This document shows positions 29,001 through 41,380 of a stretch of DNA of 64,000 nucleotides, piece by piece. Within the stretch, counting starts at the first letter, position 1; each line of letters starts with the position of its first letter. The stretch covers positions 21,357,495-21,421,494 of the forward strand of contig CM039187.1 in the NCBI GenBank assembly GCA_008360975.2. Direction: 5' to 3'. Origin of the DNA: Lichenostomus cassidix (Eukaryota > Chordata > Aves > Passeriformes > Meliphagidae). A program made the position numbers and the translations under genes. The notes under the pieces are model-generated. The model saw only the letters and a program-made list of their open reading frames with translations. It was not told where the DNA came from and ran no database searches.

Positions 29001-30699
29001 ATTTATTAAAAAATAAGCACATCTTCCTTTTTTAGTAGTATTTAAAAGATTAAACAAATGGATTAACAAGTTGCCTGTAATTATATTAGTTAATGGTATT
29101 TTTAATACACTCTGATAAAAAAACTTAAGATGATATGGTATTTTAATACTACACATAGTGTGGTGTGTAGTCACACAGATGTGAGTCCTACTGCTAAATG
29201 CCTTACACAAAGTTCTCAAAGAAGGTTTTTTCATATAGTTACTAAACTGGGAGGACCGAAGGTTAGGAATAAAAATAGTACATTATTTTACTCTTAATTA
29301 TCTGTTAGTTGCATGACACTATCTGTATCCTTTCAATGGTGATCTTAATCCATATTTCTAATGTGCACATAAGTGAGCTTTTAGAGGCACCCTTGCTGTC
29401 TTTTGTGCACTGTATGGTTTTGTTCCTTCATTTCTTGCAGATAAAAGTGAGACAATCCATCCTTTTCCTTTTCAGATCACAATTATTGTTGCTTGTGAGA
29501 TTTCTTCCTAGGGCTTGGTCTACAAAGGAAAATTTTGGTCTCATGGCTCTATTGGGATTATTTTTTATTATACATTCATTCCACCATAGCTGTGCTGGCA
29601 AAACTTCTACTTTATATACACTCATACCAGCAGGAAATTCTGTTGCCAGTTTTTCTTGTACTGCTTGAGAAACAGGTTTGTTTCTTTTGCTTACCAAAAC
29701 CATGCACCTTAAAATACTGATTGCTTTCATCTTGGCTCTACTAGTAAACCTTTGAAGAGCAGACATATCTGGAAGTACGAGAGCAGTTTTGGAGGAGTAT
29801 ACTACCTCAATGACACCATGCTCTCTCTATGTTGTGCAATAGCACAAAAATCTTACAAAAAAGGTGGAGTTTTTTGTTCCTCCTCGTCAGTGATTCTTTT
29901 AGTCCTTGAACCACGATCACTGATAAGCACCACAGATATCTGCAGCTTGTCAAAGATTAAGTAATTAGTTATGTAGAACTTCAAGTCAGGGAGCAGTGAG
30001 AGTAAAAAGGACAGTGGCAGAAGAGGGAATATCTTCACTGCCTCAACATTAAAAACACACCATAGACGGAAAAAACAATTTCTCAAGGATTCTTAGTAAG
30101 TAATGTGACAATCTAAGTCATAAAATCTTCAAAAGCTATTTAAAGGTCAGTAGATTCCAGTAAATTTGACATTAGTGCTTTGAGGTTTTGAAATTAATGC
30201 ATTTATTGAAACATTTTATTACCCCTTTTTTTCTAGTCAATAGATAAAGTAGAATCTTGTGGTCTGCTTCTTCAAGCTGCTGTTATGTCAATCAAAAATA
30301 CGTCTGGTGAATAAATTATTTTGGCAAGTAAATTAAATGCTTTTATGGTTAGTTTAGTGTTTTCCTAAAACCCCAGCACAGTCCAGGAAGCATTCTGCCT
30401 TCTCTCTTAACCAGACTTACTGATTGCTACACGTCAGCCACAGGCAGTCTCTAATGTTGTTTTTGCCTTGCCCTTACTATAATCTTACTAAGATGCATCT
30501 TAACCCACACTGGCCAAGAAACAAATGCAGGGGGCAGTGGTTGCTTTTAAAATTATTGCCACAATCATTTCCCTGGTGAAACATAAACACTTATTAAATA
30601 ATGTGACATTAATAATTGCATAAAAGGGATGTTAAAAAAATAGTTTCAGGAAAGAGTATAAACCATTAATGAATTACTACATTAGTGAAGTAGTTTGGG
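23059..30699. other. AT-rich gene desert
   Basis: No exon is supportable. A 125-codon minus-strand frame at 26,275-26,652 lies in locally GC-raised DNA and has no domain. T/A runs occur at 25,747-25,755 and 26,861-26,872. Confidence 0.5.
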
Positions 30700-32400
30700 C
30701 AATAGTCGAGATGTTTGTACTAAGTTGATAAATGCTGTGCAAGTAAATCACTTGCATATATCTTCTTTTCTAGCGGTAGTTCAGAGTCCTTTAGATCTCC
30801 AAAGGTTGTAGATAATTTTTGCACCCACTCAGTCAATGACTGGCAATGCGGCATGGAGCCGCAGTCATTCATTCTGTCAGTCAGCAGCCCTTGATAATGT
30901 GCCTGTCAATATAATTCAGTGCCTGTTCAAGGAAAGTGACACTTTGAATAGTGGACACTTTTCAAAAGCATTCATACAGGGTCAGTTCCATGATAAATAA
31001 ATATATTTTGTGTTTGGAACAAATAAGCAATGCACAGGAGCTAGAGTCAGAGCAGAAATACACAACCAGTCTGCATGACACAATAAACTGCAATGAAGAG
31101 TGAATATCATAAATGCATCTTTGCTGTATTAATGATGGGATAATAGACAATAAAGTCTTCAGGATCCTACTTGGCTTGATTGAGCCCCGATCCATGACCA
31201 GGGGCACTATGCTCTGGTACACTACAAATGAGATATTGGAATAATAGTGTCAATAGTTCTTTAAGCCCTATTAAAAAGGGTGAATATTTTCATTGCTGAA
31301 TGAAAAACACAGGCAGAAGTCTTTAATTACTACTAACAGTGTGTTAAAGAAAGTATTTATATGGCATGCAGTGTTTAGTTTCTAGTTTCTATTAATACAA
31401 GCTGAGAATGTGAGGAAGAAATATGTGATAGTGACAGCATTTTTAATGGTACCTCACCTTAAATGCATTTTAAAATATGTAAATCAATAAAAAAATTATT
31501 TGTAATAGCAGACTAAGAGTGCTGGTTAGCCTTACTGCTGAATGAAATGTATGCTACAAGCCCTATTACCATACATCGTGGGAGCTGTAGTTAGGATTAA
31601 TCTGTCAAAAGGGATGGTTTAGTGTTGATGAATATGACATGTGACCATTAATGATGTTGATTTTATCTCCTGAGATTAGCATGATTTACTTCGGATGGAT
31701 AATAATGTCATTTGCTTGATGCAGTAGATCTGTTTACGAGCTGATTAAATTGTAAGGCCTTGCTTCATTTCATGCTATTTGGTTTACAGCTTCATTACTG
31801 CAATCACAAAAGCTGTGGAAATGTCCCACATCCCATGTCACAATAAATCATTGTTTAAGATTGCAGCTATGTATTTTAGCATTTCAGTTTTGCATGGACC
31901 ATGCATTCCTTAACAAATATGTGATTGGGAATACATTAACAAGATATTCTGGAACATAGTGCTGCAGAAATGTAGAAAATCAGCCTGAATCTTTTAATTG
32001 AGATTAAGGAAGCACTTGAGTAATTAGCTGTAACAAATTACCTTATTATTTAGACAGTGAAGTAAACGTTTTTGTTGCAAGAATGATTATCATAAATCTG
32101 CAGAAAAGTGACAGTCAAACAACCATAAAGGAAACTTGTAAGCAAACGACATTTTCTGCCTATTACCTTTTATATTTAAATAAAATTTATCGGAGACATA
32201 TTCTAAAAAGAATGTATTTGTTGTTCATGGATAGTATATGTTACAAGCTATACCATCTGTAATTACTGCACTGGGAAGACTATATGCATGTAAATCACAA
32301 TGGAAAAAAAGAATCTGTTAATTATAATGGCAAATGCTAATGTTGCCATAGTTAAGGCTGTGTCAATGTGTTCATTATAAACCCAGTTATAAAGGAAAGA
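30700..32400. promoter_or_regulatory. Candidate conserved non-coding (enhancer-like) block
   Basis: About 1.7 kb without repeats, simple runs or coding frames, and with the vocabulary of deeply conserved enhancers. Examples are TTGATAATGTGCCTGTCAAT near 30,891, ATTTGCTTGATGCAG near 31,710, GAGCTGATTAAATTG near 31,738 and AATAAATCATTG near 31,842. It also contains nested palindromes at 30,830-30,867. Enhancer identity and conservation are inferred, not shown. Confidence 0.4.
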
Positions 32401-35400
32401 AGGAGAGAGGGAGGGTGGAAATCAGCCATCACAGATTGCTGTGTGCTAAAATTTTGTGTACAAAAAGGCACACTCACACCATGTAAATCAGGTGTATTGG
32501 GGAGACCATGCTCCCAGCCTCAGTGAGAGGAGGACCAGGGCCAAACTCTCAGCTTGGGTGCAAGGGTGATTTTGTTGCAATAATTTTTTCACATTTCACA
32601 TTAAACAATATTGCTATTTTTATTGCACAAATTAAAAAAATGTTGCATTTATCAGTCAAATGGGGCCTTTCAGAGTTTGTGGCTTACCACTAGCTGAATT
32701 TGATAACTACAGTTGATTAAGTCTTGGTTCATGTGCTCAATTTCAATTAAAGTTTTTATATTTTTTTAAGAGAATGCTTAAATAATTAGCTTAAGTTGGG
32801 TATTTTATTGTAATAGAATTGAACTTCTTTTAGTTCTTTTTTTTCACCCTTTTTTTTACCCCCCCCCCCCAAGCTGATTCTCAGTGGATTTCATGGAAAT
32901 ACCTCAAGTTCGTTTACATGTGAATTTTGCTGGGTTATAATGTGTTCAAATGTGATGGTGAACGTCATCGATTTGTGAACCTTTTTCCCTTAGCAAAAAT
33001 CCCCTCTTACCTCAAAGTATTTCAGCTGGCAGCTGAAGAAGTGGGAACTCCAAGAGGAACTGTACTCATGTTTATGCATACATATATACATATACACAGG
33101 CCTAGAGCATCCAAGGATTTCCAAATGTGTTGCAGCAATGACCATAGTAAAAATTTTTTCAAATGATTCATAACTCGCCCTTTCTGGTTGGCCAGTGTCA
33201 GACATTTTGAAAAGCCAGGCTTTTTTTCTCATTTGTTTCTTTGTTTTAATGGTTGATGGAAGAAGAATTCTGGAAAGGGGATTCTTTCAGAAGAGTTCAT
33301 GCTTTGGATTTGGAAAGAGGAAACAACTCTAATGCTTGCAAGTCAGTTCTATCTGGTTCTGTCTGGGGACAGATTTACTGAGCTGATTTAGTTTTCCAAT
33401 ACGTTGTGGCTGCTGGGCACAGATCTTCCACTCCTGACTTCTTGCAGAACCAGCCCCTGTTGACATTTGTAAAATTAATGAAAATGTTTCACATGTTGAA
33501 GTGTTGATTTTTTCCAGCAACGTTTCAACTAATCAAATTAAAGCAGTGATAAACATTTTCTTCTGTTTTCTAAATAGCTCTAGACCTGAGTTAATGAAAA
33601 CATATCCTTGGAAATAGAGGGATGCATAAGCTTTTTTTCTCAAAAAAAAAAAAATTGCTGTGACAAAAAGGAAAGGCAAAAAGTGGAAACCAGGGTTTGA
33701 ATCTTCATTGCTTCAAGAAAAATTTGGTCATATATTGCATCCCTGCTTAAGTTGGCTGAAATGTTATTACTCCAGTTTCACAGTTTTGTGTTTTATAACT
33801 TTGAAATTAAACAAAACAAAGGCTCCCTTTCTTGATGAGGTGCACCTTTTGAAAGCAGTTTGGTTTCTAGCCAAAATGAAAATTGAATGACACAATTTTT
33901 CAGGGCACATTCTTTCACTGATATTCTTGTTGAAACAAAAAGAAAAATACCCTTGAAAATCCCAACTGCTGGCTTCACTAAAAATATATAATTTTATCAC
34001 TGAACTGCCAAGGAGGGTTAATTTAGTACAATTTGTGCACAGAAGAAATCCATTCCAGTGCTATGAAGTGGAGAGGCTGTCAGCCAGGCTGGTAGTAGTC
34101 TTGTGGAGAAAAACACCTTTAACCTGCATAGCTGAAGTCATCTCCTTGAACTTTAGCAACCACTGTTTATATTAACATGGGAGAAAGCACTAAGGACATG
34201 TAATTTCTTAATTCCCATACAAGGTGTCCCTCGTCTGCCCTCTACAATTCCTTAGACTCTGTGATGTTTGGGGAATTTATTTAAATACAAATAATGAATT
34301 CTGGTTGATGCTTTGAGGTTGTTTTTCTGAAAATGGTGGCAACTGTGAAACATGTAGGTGTCTACTTAATAAAGCTGCTGCCGTGGTATGAGTGAAGAGA
34401 CTATTTGATCTCTGTGAGTTAACCCTGAATAAACAATTTATACATTCAGAAAGTTGATGGCTGCTGCAAGATGATTCATCAATCTTCTCTGCAGGTGCCT
34501 CCAAGTATAACAATTATAGAACTTGGACACGAAAAAAGTAAAATATGGGTTTAAAATTATTCAGATGGATGCAATTAAGGAACAGAAGTTGATTCTCTGA
34601 GTGGAAAAGACGAAAACCTGTGGAATATTTTGCCACTGGAGAATTGTTTTTGCTGCAGGTTTTTTCACTGTTAAAGGAAGCAAATTAACCTGAAAATAAT
34701 AATTTTTAAAAAAAATTTTGGTCTACAGTAGAAGGATCCTGGGCAGCTTTAGGCCAAAGAATTCTCCAGACTGATGTTGAAACTCACACAGGAAAATACA
34801 TTATTTCTCTGGCTTTGGATTTTATACTTCTACATAGAATATTCTTAAAGCTAAGGCAAGGTCTGCAGATACAATCACTGCATTTGAATATCTAAATTGT
34901 ATATTTAAGGTCATCTACATAGCTGGAGCTCTTGGGTACCAAGAAAACTGGTGTTTTGGAAACCAGAACTGCTGATGAGGACTTCATTGGATTGCAGAAT
35001 TTCAGTGAAAACTGAGTCCAGTGGTGTGCTAGTATTCTTCTGTTTGAACGCTAATGCTAAGAAGGACAATTTCCCAAATTCAGGCCACTAAGAGAAAGCA
35101 CTGAATATTCCTTTAGCAAACAACTTATGTTCATGAAACAACTTGCTGATGTCAGCAGAGTTGTGCAGGCATGTACTGGCTGCACATTTTCTTTAAGAGA
35201 TTTCCAGGAACTGGCACATCCAAAATCTGTGGCTGTTCTAGAAGGCATCCAAATGGCTGCTGACATTAGAGTTAGAGTTGCAAGCAATGAAAATCTACAA
35301 GGCAGTGTGTATGCACATACTTGCATTATTGTGAGCCTCACTATAATATTTAGAGTTTGCTCAATGGCACTTAGAACAATGAGTTCTGAGTAGCTTCAGG

Positions 35401-36709
35401 AATCAGAACTCTTTGCTTCCTGAAGAAATTCTTAAAGATATCTTATTAGATTTCAGGATGAGCAAAATCTCTCTGACTATGCAGTCTGATTTTCTTTACC
35501 AGGGCTACAGAATTTCATTGAGAAGCTCCTGCAATAAGTGCAGCTATGTTTGATTGAGCTAGCTAAAGACTATGAAGAGAAATTGGGGCAGACAATTTGT
35601 TATTTTCTCCCTTCATAGAGCTCAAAAATAGGTTTTGCAAAAAAGCAATTGTGCCTCCTTCAATTATTGAGACGGCTGTAGTCAAGCCTTTTAATGAACA
35701 AATTTTGTAGAATTTAGGGTCTCTGAAGTGCAAAGCCACAACAGAGTGTGGCTCTTAATGTGCCATATGAGCATTATGTTGCTGGCTTTCTCTGTCAAAG
35801 CTGGCATGTATCAGAATGCAATAAAAGAAAAACTATTTCATTCAAAATTAAATGGCCACATCCAATTAAAGAAAAGACTGAAGTCTGAAACCGTAAAATC
35901 CATTGAAAGTTTCTTTCTGTTTTAGAGGAAATGTACCAATTGCTAATGGAAGTGTTACTCTAAACGATTGGCTACTAGTTAACTATTATGCGCTCTAGCA
36001 GGATTTGTGGTTGTTGGTTTGGTTTTTTTTTTTTGGTCATTCCTCCTCCTTCGGAGATTTGGAGAAAAGAACAGAAAACCATTGAAAAGATTTCCTTAGT
36101 CTTTTATCTTTTGAATCAGTGTCATACCAACAAAAAGATGTTTTGAAGTCTTTAACCATTAATTGACTAACTGGTTTTCTTTAGACATAAAACTTGTCAA
36201 GGCCTTGATTGTTGTGAATCCATGGTGATAGATTCTGGCTGACTGCCTAAGTACAAGGTCTCTGAACACTAGGATAACACTTTCTGAAACAGTTTGGGCT
36301 TATCCCCCACAATGCCATTTAAACAAACTTAATTGACTAAAACTTTCATTTTTGTGCATTCTGTATGAGGTACTATTTGCAAGAAGAGGCCTTTTAGGAA
36401 TAGAGCCTAAGTGACAAAATCTGACCTCTGCCTAGCCTTAGATTTCTCAGTTCTTGTTTATTTACACAAAATAAGCCAATATTAACTGTCTTAAAAATTC
36501 ACTATAAGCAGAAAGCCTCTTTATATACCATAATTTTTCTCTAGTGAATAACCCTAGAATGAGTCCAAATTGAGACTCTATGAACAGCATAAAATTCACA
36601 GACTTCTGCAGTAAGACTAATCATTATCTTTAGATAAATGCCTATATATGTCAGTCAGTAAGTTTGCTCTATATGAAATGTTTCAGAGAAAGCTAAGACC
36701 TGACTTCTT
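32401..36709. other. AT-rich gene desert
   Basis: No gene is seen. It contains a C12 run at 32,859-32,870 preceded by T-runs, an A12 run near 33,643-33,654 and an 88-codon plus-strand frame (35,127-35,393) that I do not recognise and do not call as a gene. Confidence 0.5.
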
Positions 36710-36741
<32 letters not shown>

Positions 36742-36742
36742 G
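36710..36742. repeat. (TTG)n microsatellite
   Basis: About eleven uninterrupted TTG/GTT units. Confidence 0.95.
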
Positions 36743-37080
36743 CAGTGAAACTTTAGTAAAGAGATGCCCCTGGGATGATTTTCTTGGATTTTGAGTTCTG
36801 GGCATGTGCAGAATTATACATCTATCTCTACAGGTTAGCAATTTTCATCTTCCACTCCTTTCACCAGCAAAAACTTGTATTTGAATGGAAGCGGTATGTC
36901 AGATTTAAATAATATACAGGAATGATAAAACTCTAACTCTTTTTTGCAGGGAACATGACAACTCTGGGATGACTGTTTTATCTCTAGGAAGTCTTCAAAC
37001 ATCACAAGGTAAAATTCTTAGCATCTCTAAGGAGTTTTGAATGGCCAACATGACATGAGTTGATGACAGTACTCTGTAGT

Positions 37081-37455
37081 TGTCAGGGCTCTCACAGCTC
37101 ACTAACTTTACCCATTGTCTCCCCCAGCCCCTGTCCACAGGCTTTGGAGCTTCCTCAGTCCCTGCCTGAGCAAGACCAAGGGCATGGGCCCCACTGATCC
37201 CAAGCCTGACCCAAGGGCTGATGGCCTTGGCCTCACTTTGTCACCATGAACCTGGTCAGAGGTCATGATCCCAGCTGCACTCACTGACCTGCAGATAGAC
37301 TGCCAGCTTGACCTTGGATCTGCCTCATCACCACAGACTTGTCTGATTGTCTGAACTCTTGAATATCAGCTACTGTCTGTGGTCCTGCCCTGCTTCCTCA
37401 CTGTGACAGCCAGGACCCTGCCATGGTGACATTGCCCTTGTCTCAGACCTACCTA
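37081..37455. repeat. Possible dispersed repeat (GC-raised block with recurrent phrases)
   Basis: This segment is richer in G+C than its surroundings and has loosely recurring words such as TGACC, CTGCCTCATCACC, CCATG and GACTTG, with many stops in all frames. The look is that of a degenerate LTR or other interspersed element. I could not define termini or target duplications, so identity is uncertain. Confidence 0.25.
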
Positions 37456-40400
37456 AGGTGCAAAGTCCTAATGAAGCAAGGAAAGAAAAAGGGGGTTTTT
37501 TGTCCTTGGAAAGACAGAAAAAGTCCTTCTACTACTAAGCAGCTTGCAAGGCCAAAAGTTGATAATTTTATGTAATTAATATTTCTTTACTTCATCTCTG
37601 ATCATTCACTTGTCCAAAAGCTGTTTCAGGCCAGTTTACTAACTCACAGACAGACTGGTAATTATTGTAGATTTAAGACACCTAAACCCAAAATTCTGTC
37701 AGATGTGACTATTGCACAAGAGGATCAGACTAAAAGCCTGACACATTACTACTCTTTCAGATTAGCAAAGGCTTGGATACAGGCTTCCCTCCATCATTCC
37801 TAAAATAATGCTAATCCCTATACCTAAGGTTTTGCAATTCTGTAGCTGGACAGCACCTATACTAAAAGGATTTTCCATTGCTGCTGTCTGCTTAGCAGAT
37901 TAGTTATAGGAGGGGACTCTACAGAACAGGCCATACTTGACCTGCACAGAATTTTCAGATGTCTTGACTTTTTCCTCTGAAAAATTCTCAAGCATTAACA
38001 ATTAGTAGCGCAGAAACATTAAAATTGTGTTTATATTTTACTAATGACGTTGTCTCCATTTTTCCCTTCTGAAAACGGAAAGACCAGTAGTGCAAGACAC
38101 TAAGGAACTGCTTAATTTAAGCTTTAATTTAACCCACTGTGACACAGCATAGATTATGCCATAAAACTAGCACTACTGAAATTACATTTAGCAGTGTAGC
38201 AGTAAGACAAAGTTATACAATGGAAGTCTATGAAGTATATACACATTTGTACTATAATTCCAGCTTTGATTTTTTTTAAAGTAATCAATTCAAGTATAGC
38301 TAGAAATAATAAGCTGATTTTAAAAACACTGATTTGCAGCCATCTGGACCCACTTGGTGGGCTAGAGGTTATGATATAAGAAAAGTGGTGTCGAGGAAGT
38401 AGAATGTCTTCTTCCCTCATGCAGTTAAGGTATTTCATATTGTGGTACACCATAAACAATGATTCTGTGAGTCACATTCCAGAAATCCTCTAATGTATAG
38501 ATCAATTGGTCTAGATTCCCTAGTTCTGCCTTGGATCATTCCTTCTCTGTCCTGAAACTCACACTGCTATTAAAGACTTTTCACTGCAACTTCCATGCTG
38601 ACTGGGAGGTGAGGAAGAAGGTAGAACATTCATAGTCCTTTCAACAGAGCTAGGAAATAGATACATTTTAGAACTGCTTTGGTCTCTTTTTATGCAGGAT
38701 TCGATACTGAAATTTTTAGTTCTTTCAAGCTAAAGACTAGTAATTTATTTTATCACATTTTTTGCTGTTTCTTCTACAAACTTTTGCAGACCACAATTGC
38801 AGATGTCCCTCCTGCAATGACACTTTCTGCTCTATTCACACCAGAAGGCAATTGGAACTCATGTGTGATTTTCCATCCTCCTAGCACTTCATAGAGACAT
38901 CTGACCAAAGACTGCTCATGCACAGACAGCTGGAACCTGTGCTGTCTTATACAGAGGAGTGTGGGAATAAGTAAACAGAAGGGTCAGAAATCCTCACTCT
39001 AGGGAAGTGTGGAACTGATACTGGAAGACTGTCAAGACACAATATCCCTAGAACTATAGGAGATGAGTTCAAGACACACAAATCCAGATTTCGGAGGCTT
39101 GAGCTCAGGTAAGACTCTGGATTACATGAAATTTGTAAGAAAAGTAAAAGAAATCTACAGTGATTTCATGTATTTAAAACCTGTTCTCAATCAAACTAAG
39201 ACACATTAGTTTCAACAGACAAAAAAAATCCTGGAAGGGATTCCCAGAATTTTGAATGAAGAAATTTTCAAAAATTCGAGTTTAAGATATTACTTTAATT
39301 GAAAACTGTTTCAGGCTGAGGCAGGATCTGAATCTAAATGTCACAGCTCTACAAAATTATTCTACATATGGAAGCTTATCACATAACATAATTACCTTAT
39401 TCTAGTTTGTATTCTAGAACAAGCATGTCTGCATGAGACAGTTATTCAGTAAGAATGCTGCTTTTATTCCTGAATAATTCCATGTGCAGTCAAGCCCTCA
39501 GTCAAATCACCACAACTCTGTATGTAAATGAATTGTCAGTCTATCTCTGCTTGCATTTACTGGAAATCTGTATCTCTCTTACTAAAAGCAGCTGACAGAT
39601 CTGAAAACATCACATTTGTTTGCGGAGTAGGCATAGATTTTACAAACTCCCACCCTTATTAGCCTACTATTTCTGTGTCCTTTGGAGGTTTTATGAACTG
39701 CATATCCTTCATATTTTATGTCTAATGTCATTAGCAAACTAATAAGTGCTATGGAGAGAAGGAAAAGTTTTTTCTTCCTTTGTTTGCCAAAAAGCCAAAA
39801 GGAAGAGTTTTTGAGTGTGACAGTGCTCCATCAACATTATATATGAATCCAGAAGAAAATCAAGTTGCTTTCCTTTGGGTGGGGGCAAGGGGGAGGAAAT
39901 AAATCTTTGCTCTAGTTCAGTAAAAAAACGCTACACGTTAGACCTTTTAACCATAAAGGCTTTCTTTTCTTCATGCTATTTGTGTTTGTCACCTGTGTTT
40001 GCCTAATTCTGTCACAAGTCTGTCTCAAAGTCTTAATAAAACATTAATGTCCAAGCTGCAGAACTTCCACTGTTACATTTCTATCATTTATTTCTGTTAC
40101 TGATTTTAGCTGTGGTTACTTTTTAGAAAAGTAAAATAGCAAGCTATTCATTTCAAGGAAGGGACAAGAATAATGAATGTATACAACTGGGGCCTGCTAC
40201 TTGTGATGTAAAATATCAGTTGGAGCTCTTAATAGGTATTCAAAATAGTTCGTTTTCTCCTTCATGTGGTTTTTGTATCTACACTTTAATATTCTTCTCT
40301 AATACAGGTTTTAAGAATTCAGGTACAGACTGAATGGCCTTATTAGCATCCTTTTAATAAGTAAACAAGTGTAGCTTTTAATTCAATTGCACCTAAAAGT

Positions 40401-40819
40401 AATCACTTTATGGCTGCTTTCTAGTCCATAAGAAATTACATGGTGATGGCTGTTCAGGTATGTTTAACATGAGTTCATCCCAGCTGTATCCTCAGCAGAG
40501 AGCAACTCCTGAGAAGCCCATGAAGATGGATCTGCTTTATTTTTTTTCCCCAGTGTTTCCCCCAGCCAACTGGAAGGAGGAGATCAGCTCTGTTATCACA
40601 TTTACAGTTTACATGCTGTGGGCAGGAGTCTGCATCCTTGTTTCATGTCACAGTAAACTGTAGATATCAGGCATCACACAAACATTCAGTGATAACATTT
40701 TTCAGAATCACAAGCCCAAGACCAGTTGGTTTTCTCGCTGGGGAGGCCATTCTCGATTGCCAAAATAGGACCAGCGAACAGAGTTCCTCATTTTTCAGGT
40801 ATGTTTTTGTTCTTTAAAT
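37456..40819. other. AT-rich gene desert
   Basis: No gene, repeat or notable motif cluster recognised. A G-rich patch occurs near 39,877-39,896. Confidence 0.45.
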
Positions 40820-41380
40820 CAGTATGATGAGCCCCGAGGCACTGTCACCCGCAGGGGTTCCAGAAGGTTCCCTCACGCCTCCCCTCAGCAGTGAGGGCCC
40901 AAAGGCGCTTGAGGCATCGGTCAGAGCTTCAGGAGAAGGGGAGGAGGCCCATGTCCTTCCCCCTGTCCCTGGTGGGAGGAAACCCAGCACGAGTGTGAAA
41001 CACCTGGATGCACTGCGGGCATCTCCCAGAGTTTACAGCTGCCTCACAGCAACCTGCCCAGCTACCAGCTCCGTCCCAGCACGGGGCACTGAGTAACACT
41101 AATTGGGCAAATTGAGGAAACCTGTGCATTTGGACTTGCTCACCTGGGGAAGATCAACCCTCGTCACACCAGCTGCCCTGCCCAGGGGTACAGCCAGGGT
41201 GCTGTGAGCATGAAGCTGGCATTTGGCTGCCTGGATGGATGCGATGGCCCCACTGTGCCTGGAGCCAGAAGGGCCGTGAGGGACAGGCGCTGCCGCCATC
41301 GCTCACCCACAGCCGGGCCTGAGGGAAGCGGGAGCAAACTGCCAGCAGGTCAGTGCCTCCGCTCAAATAACAGCGCTGTT
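40820..41380. other. Isolated GC-rich block in the desert, unidentified
   Basis: About 560 bp with clearly raised G+C and roughly 20 CpG dinucleotides, flanked on both sides by AT-rich DNA. It supports overlapping frames of up to 103 codons on both strands, none with recognisable domains. Options are an orphan CpG island, an old insertion of a GC-rich repeat, or a non-coding exon or promoter. I could not find LTR-type TG...CA ends or target duplications. Confidence 0.35.

Noticed and set aside
29148..29171. ACTACACA ... TGTGTAGT hairpin
   Set aside because: 8-bp arms with an 8-nt loop are within chance expectation.
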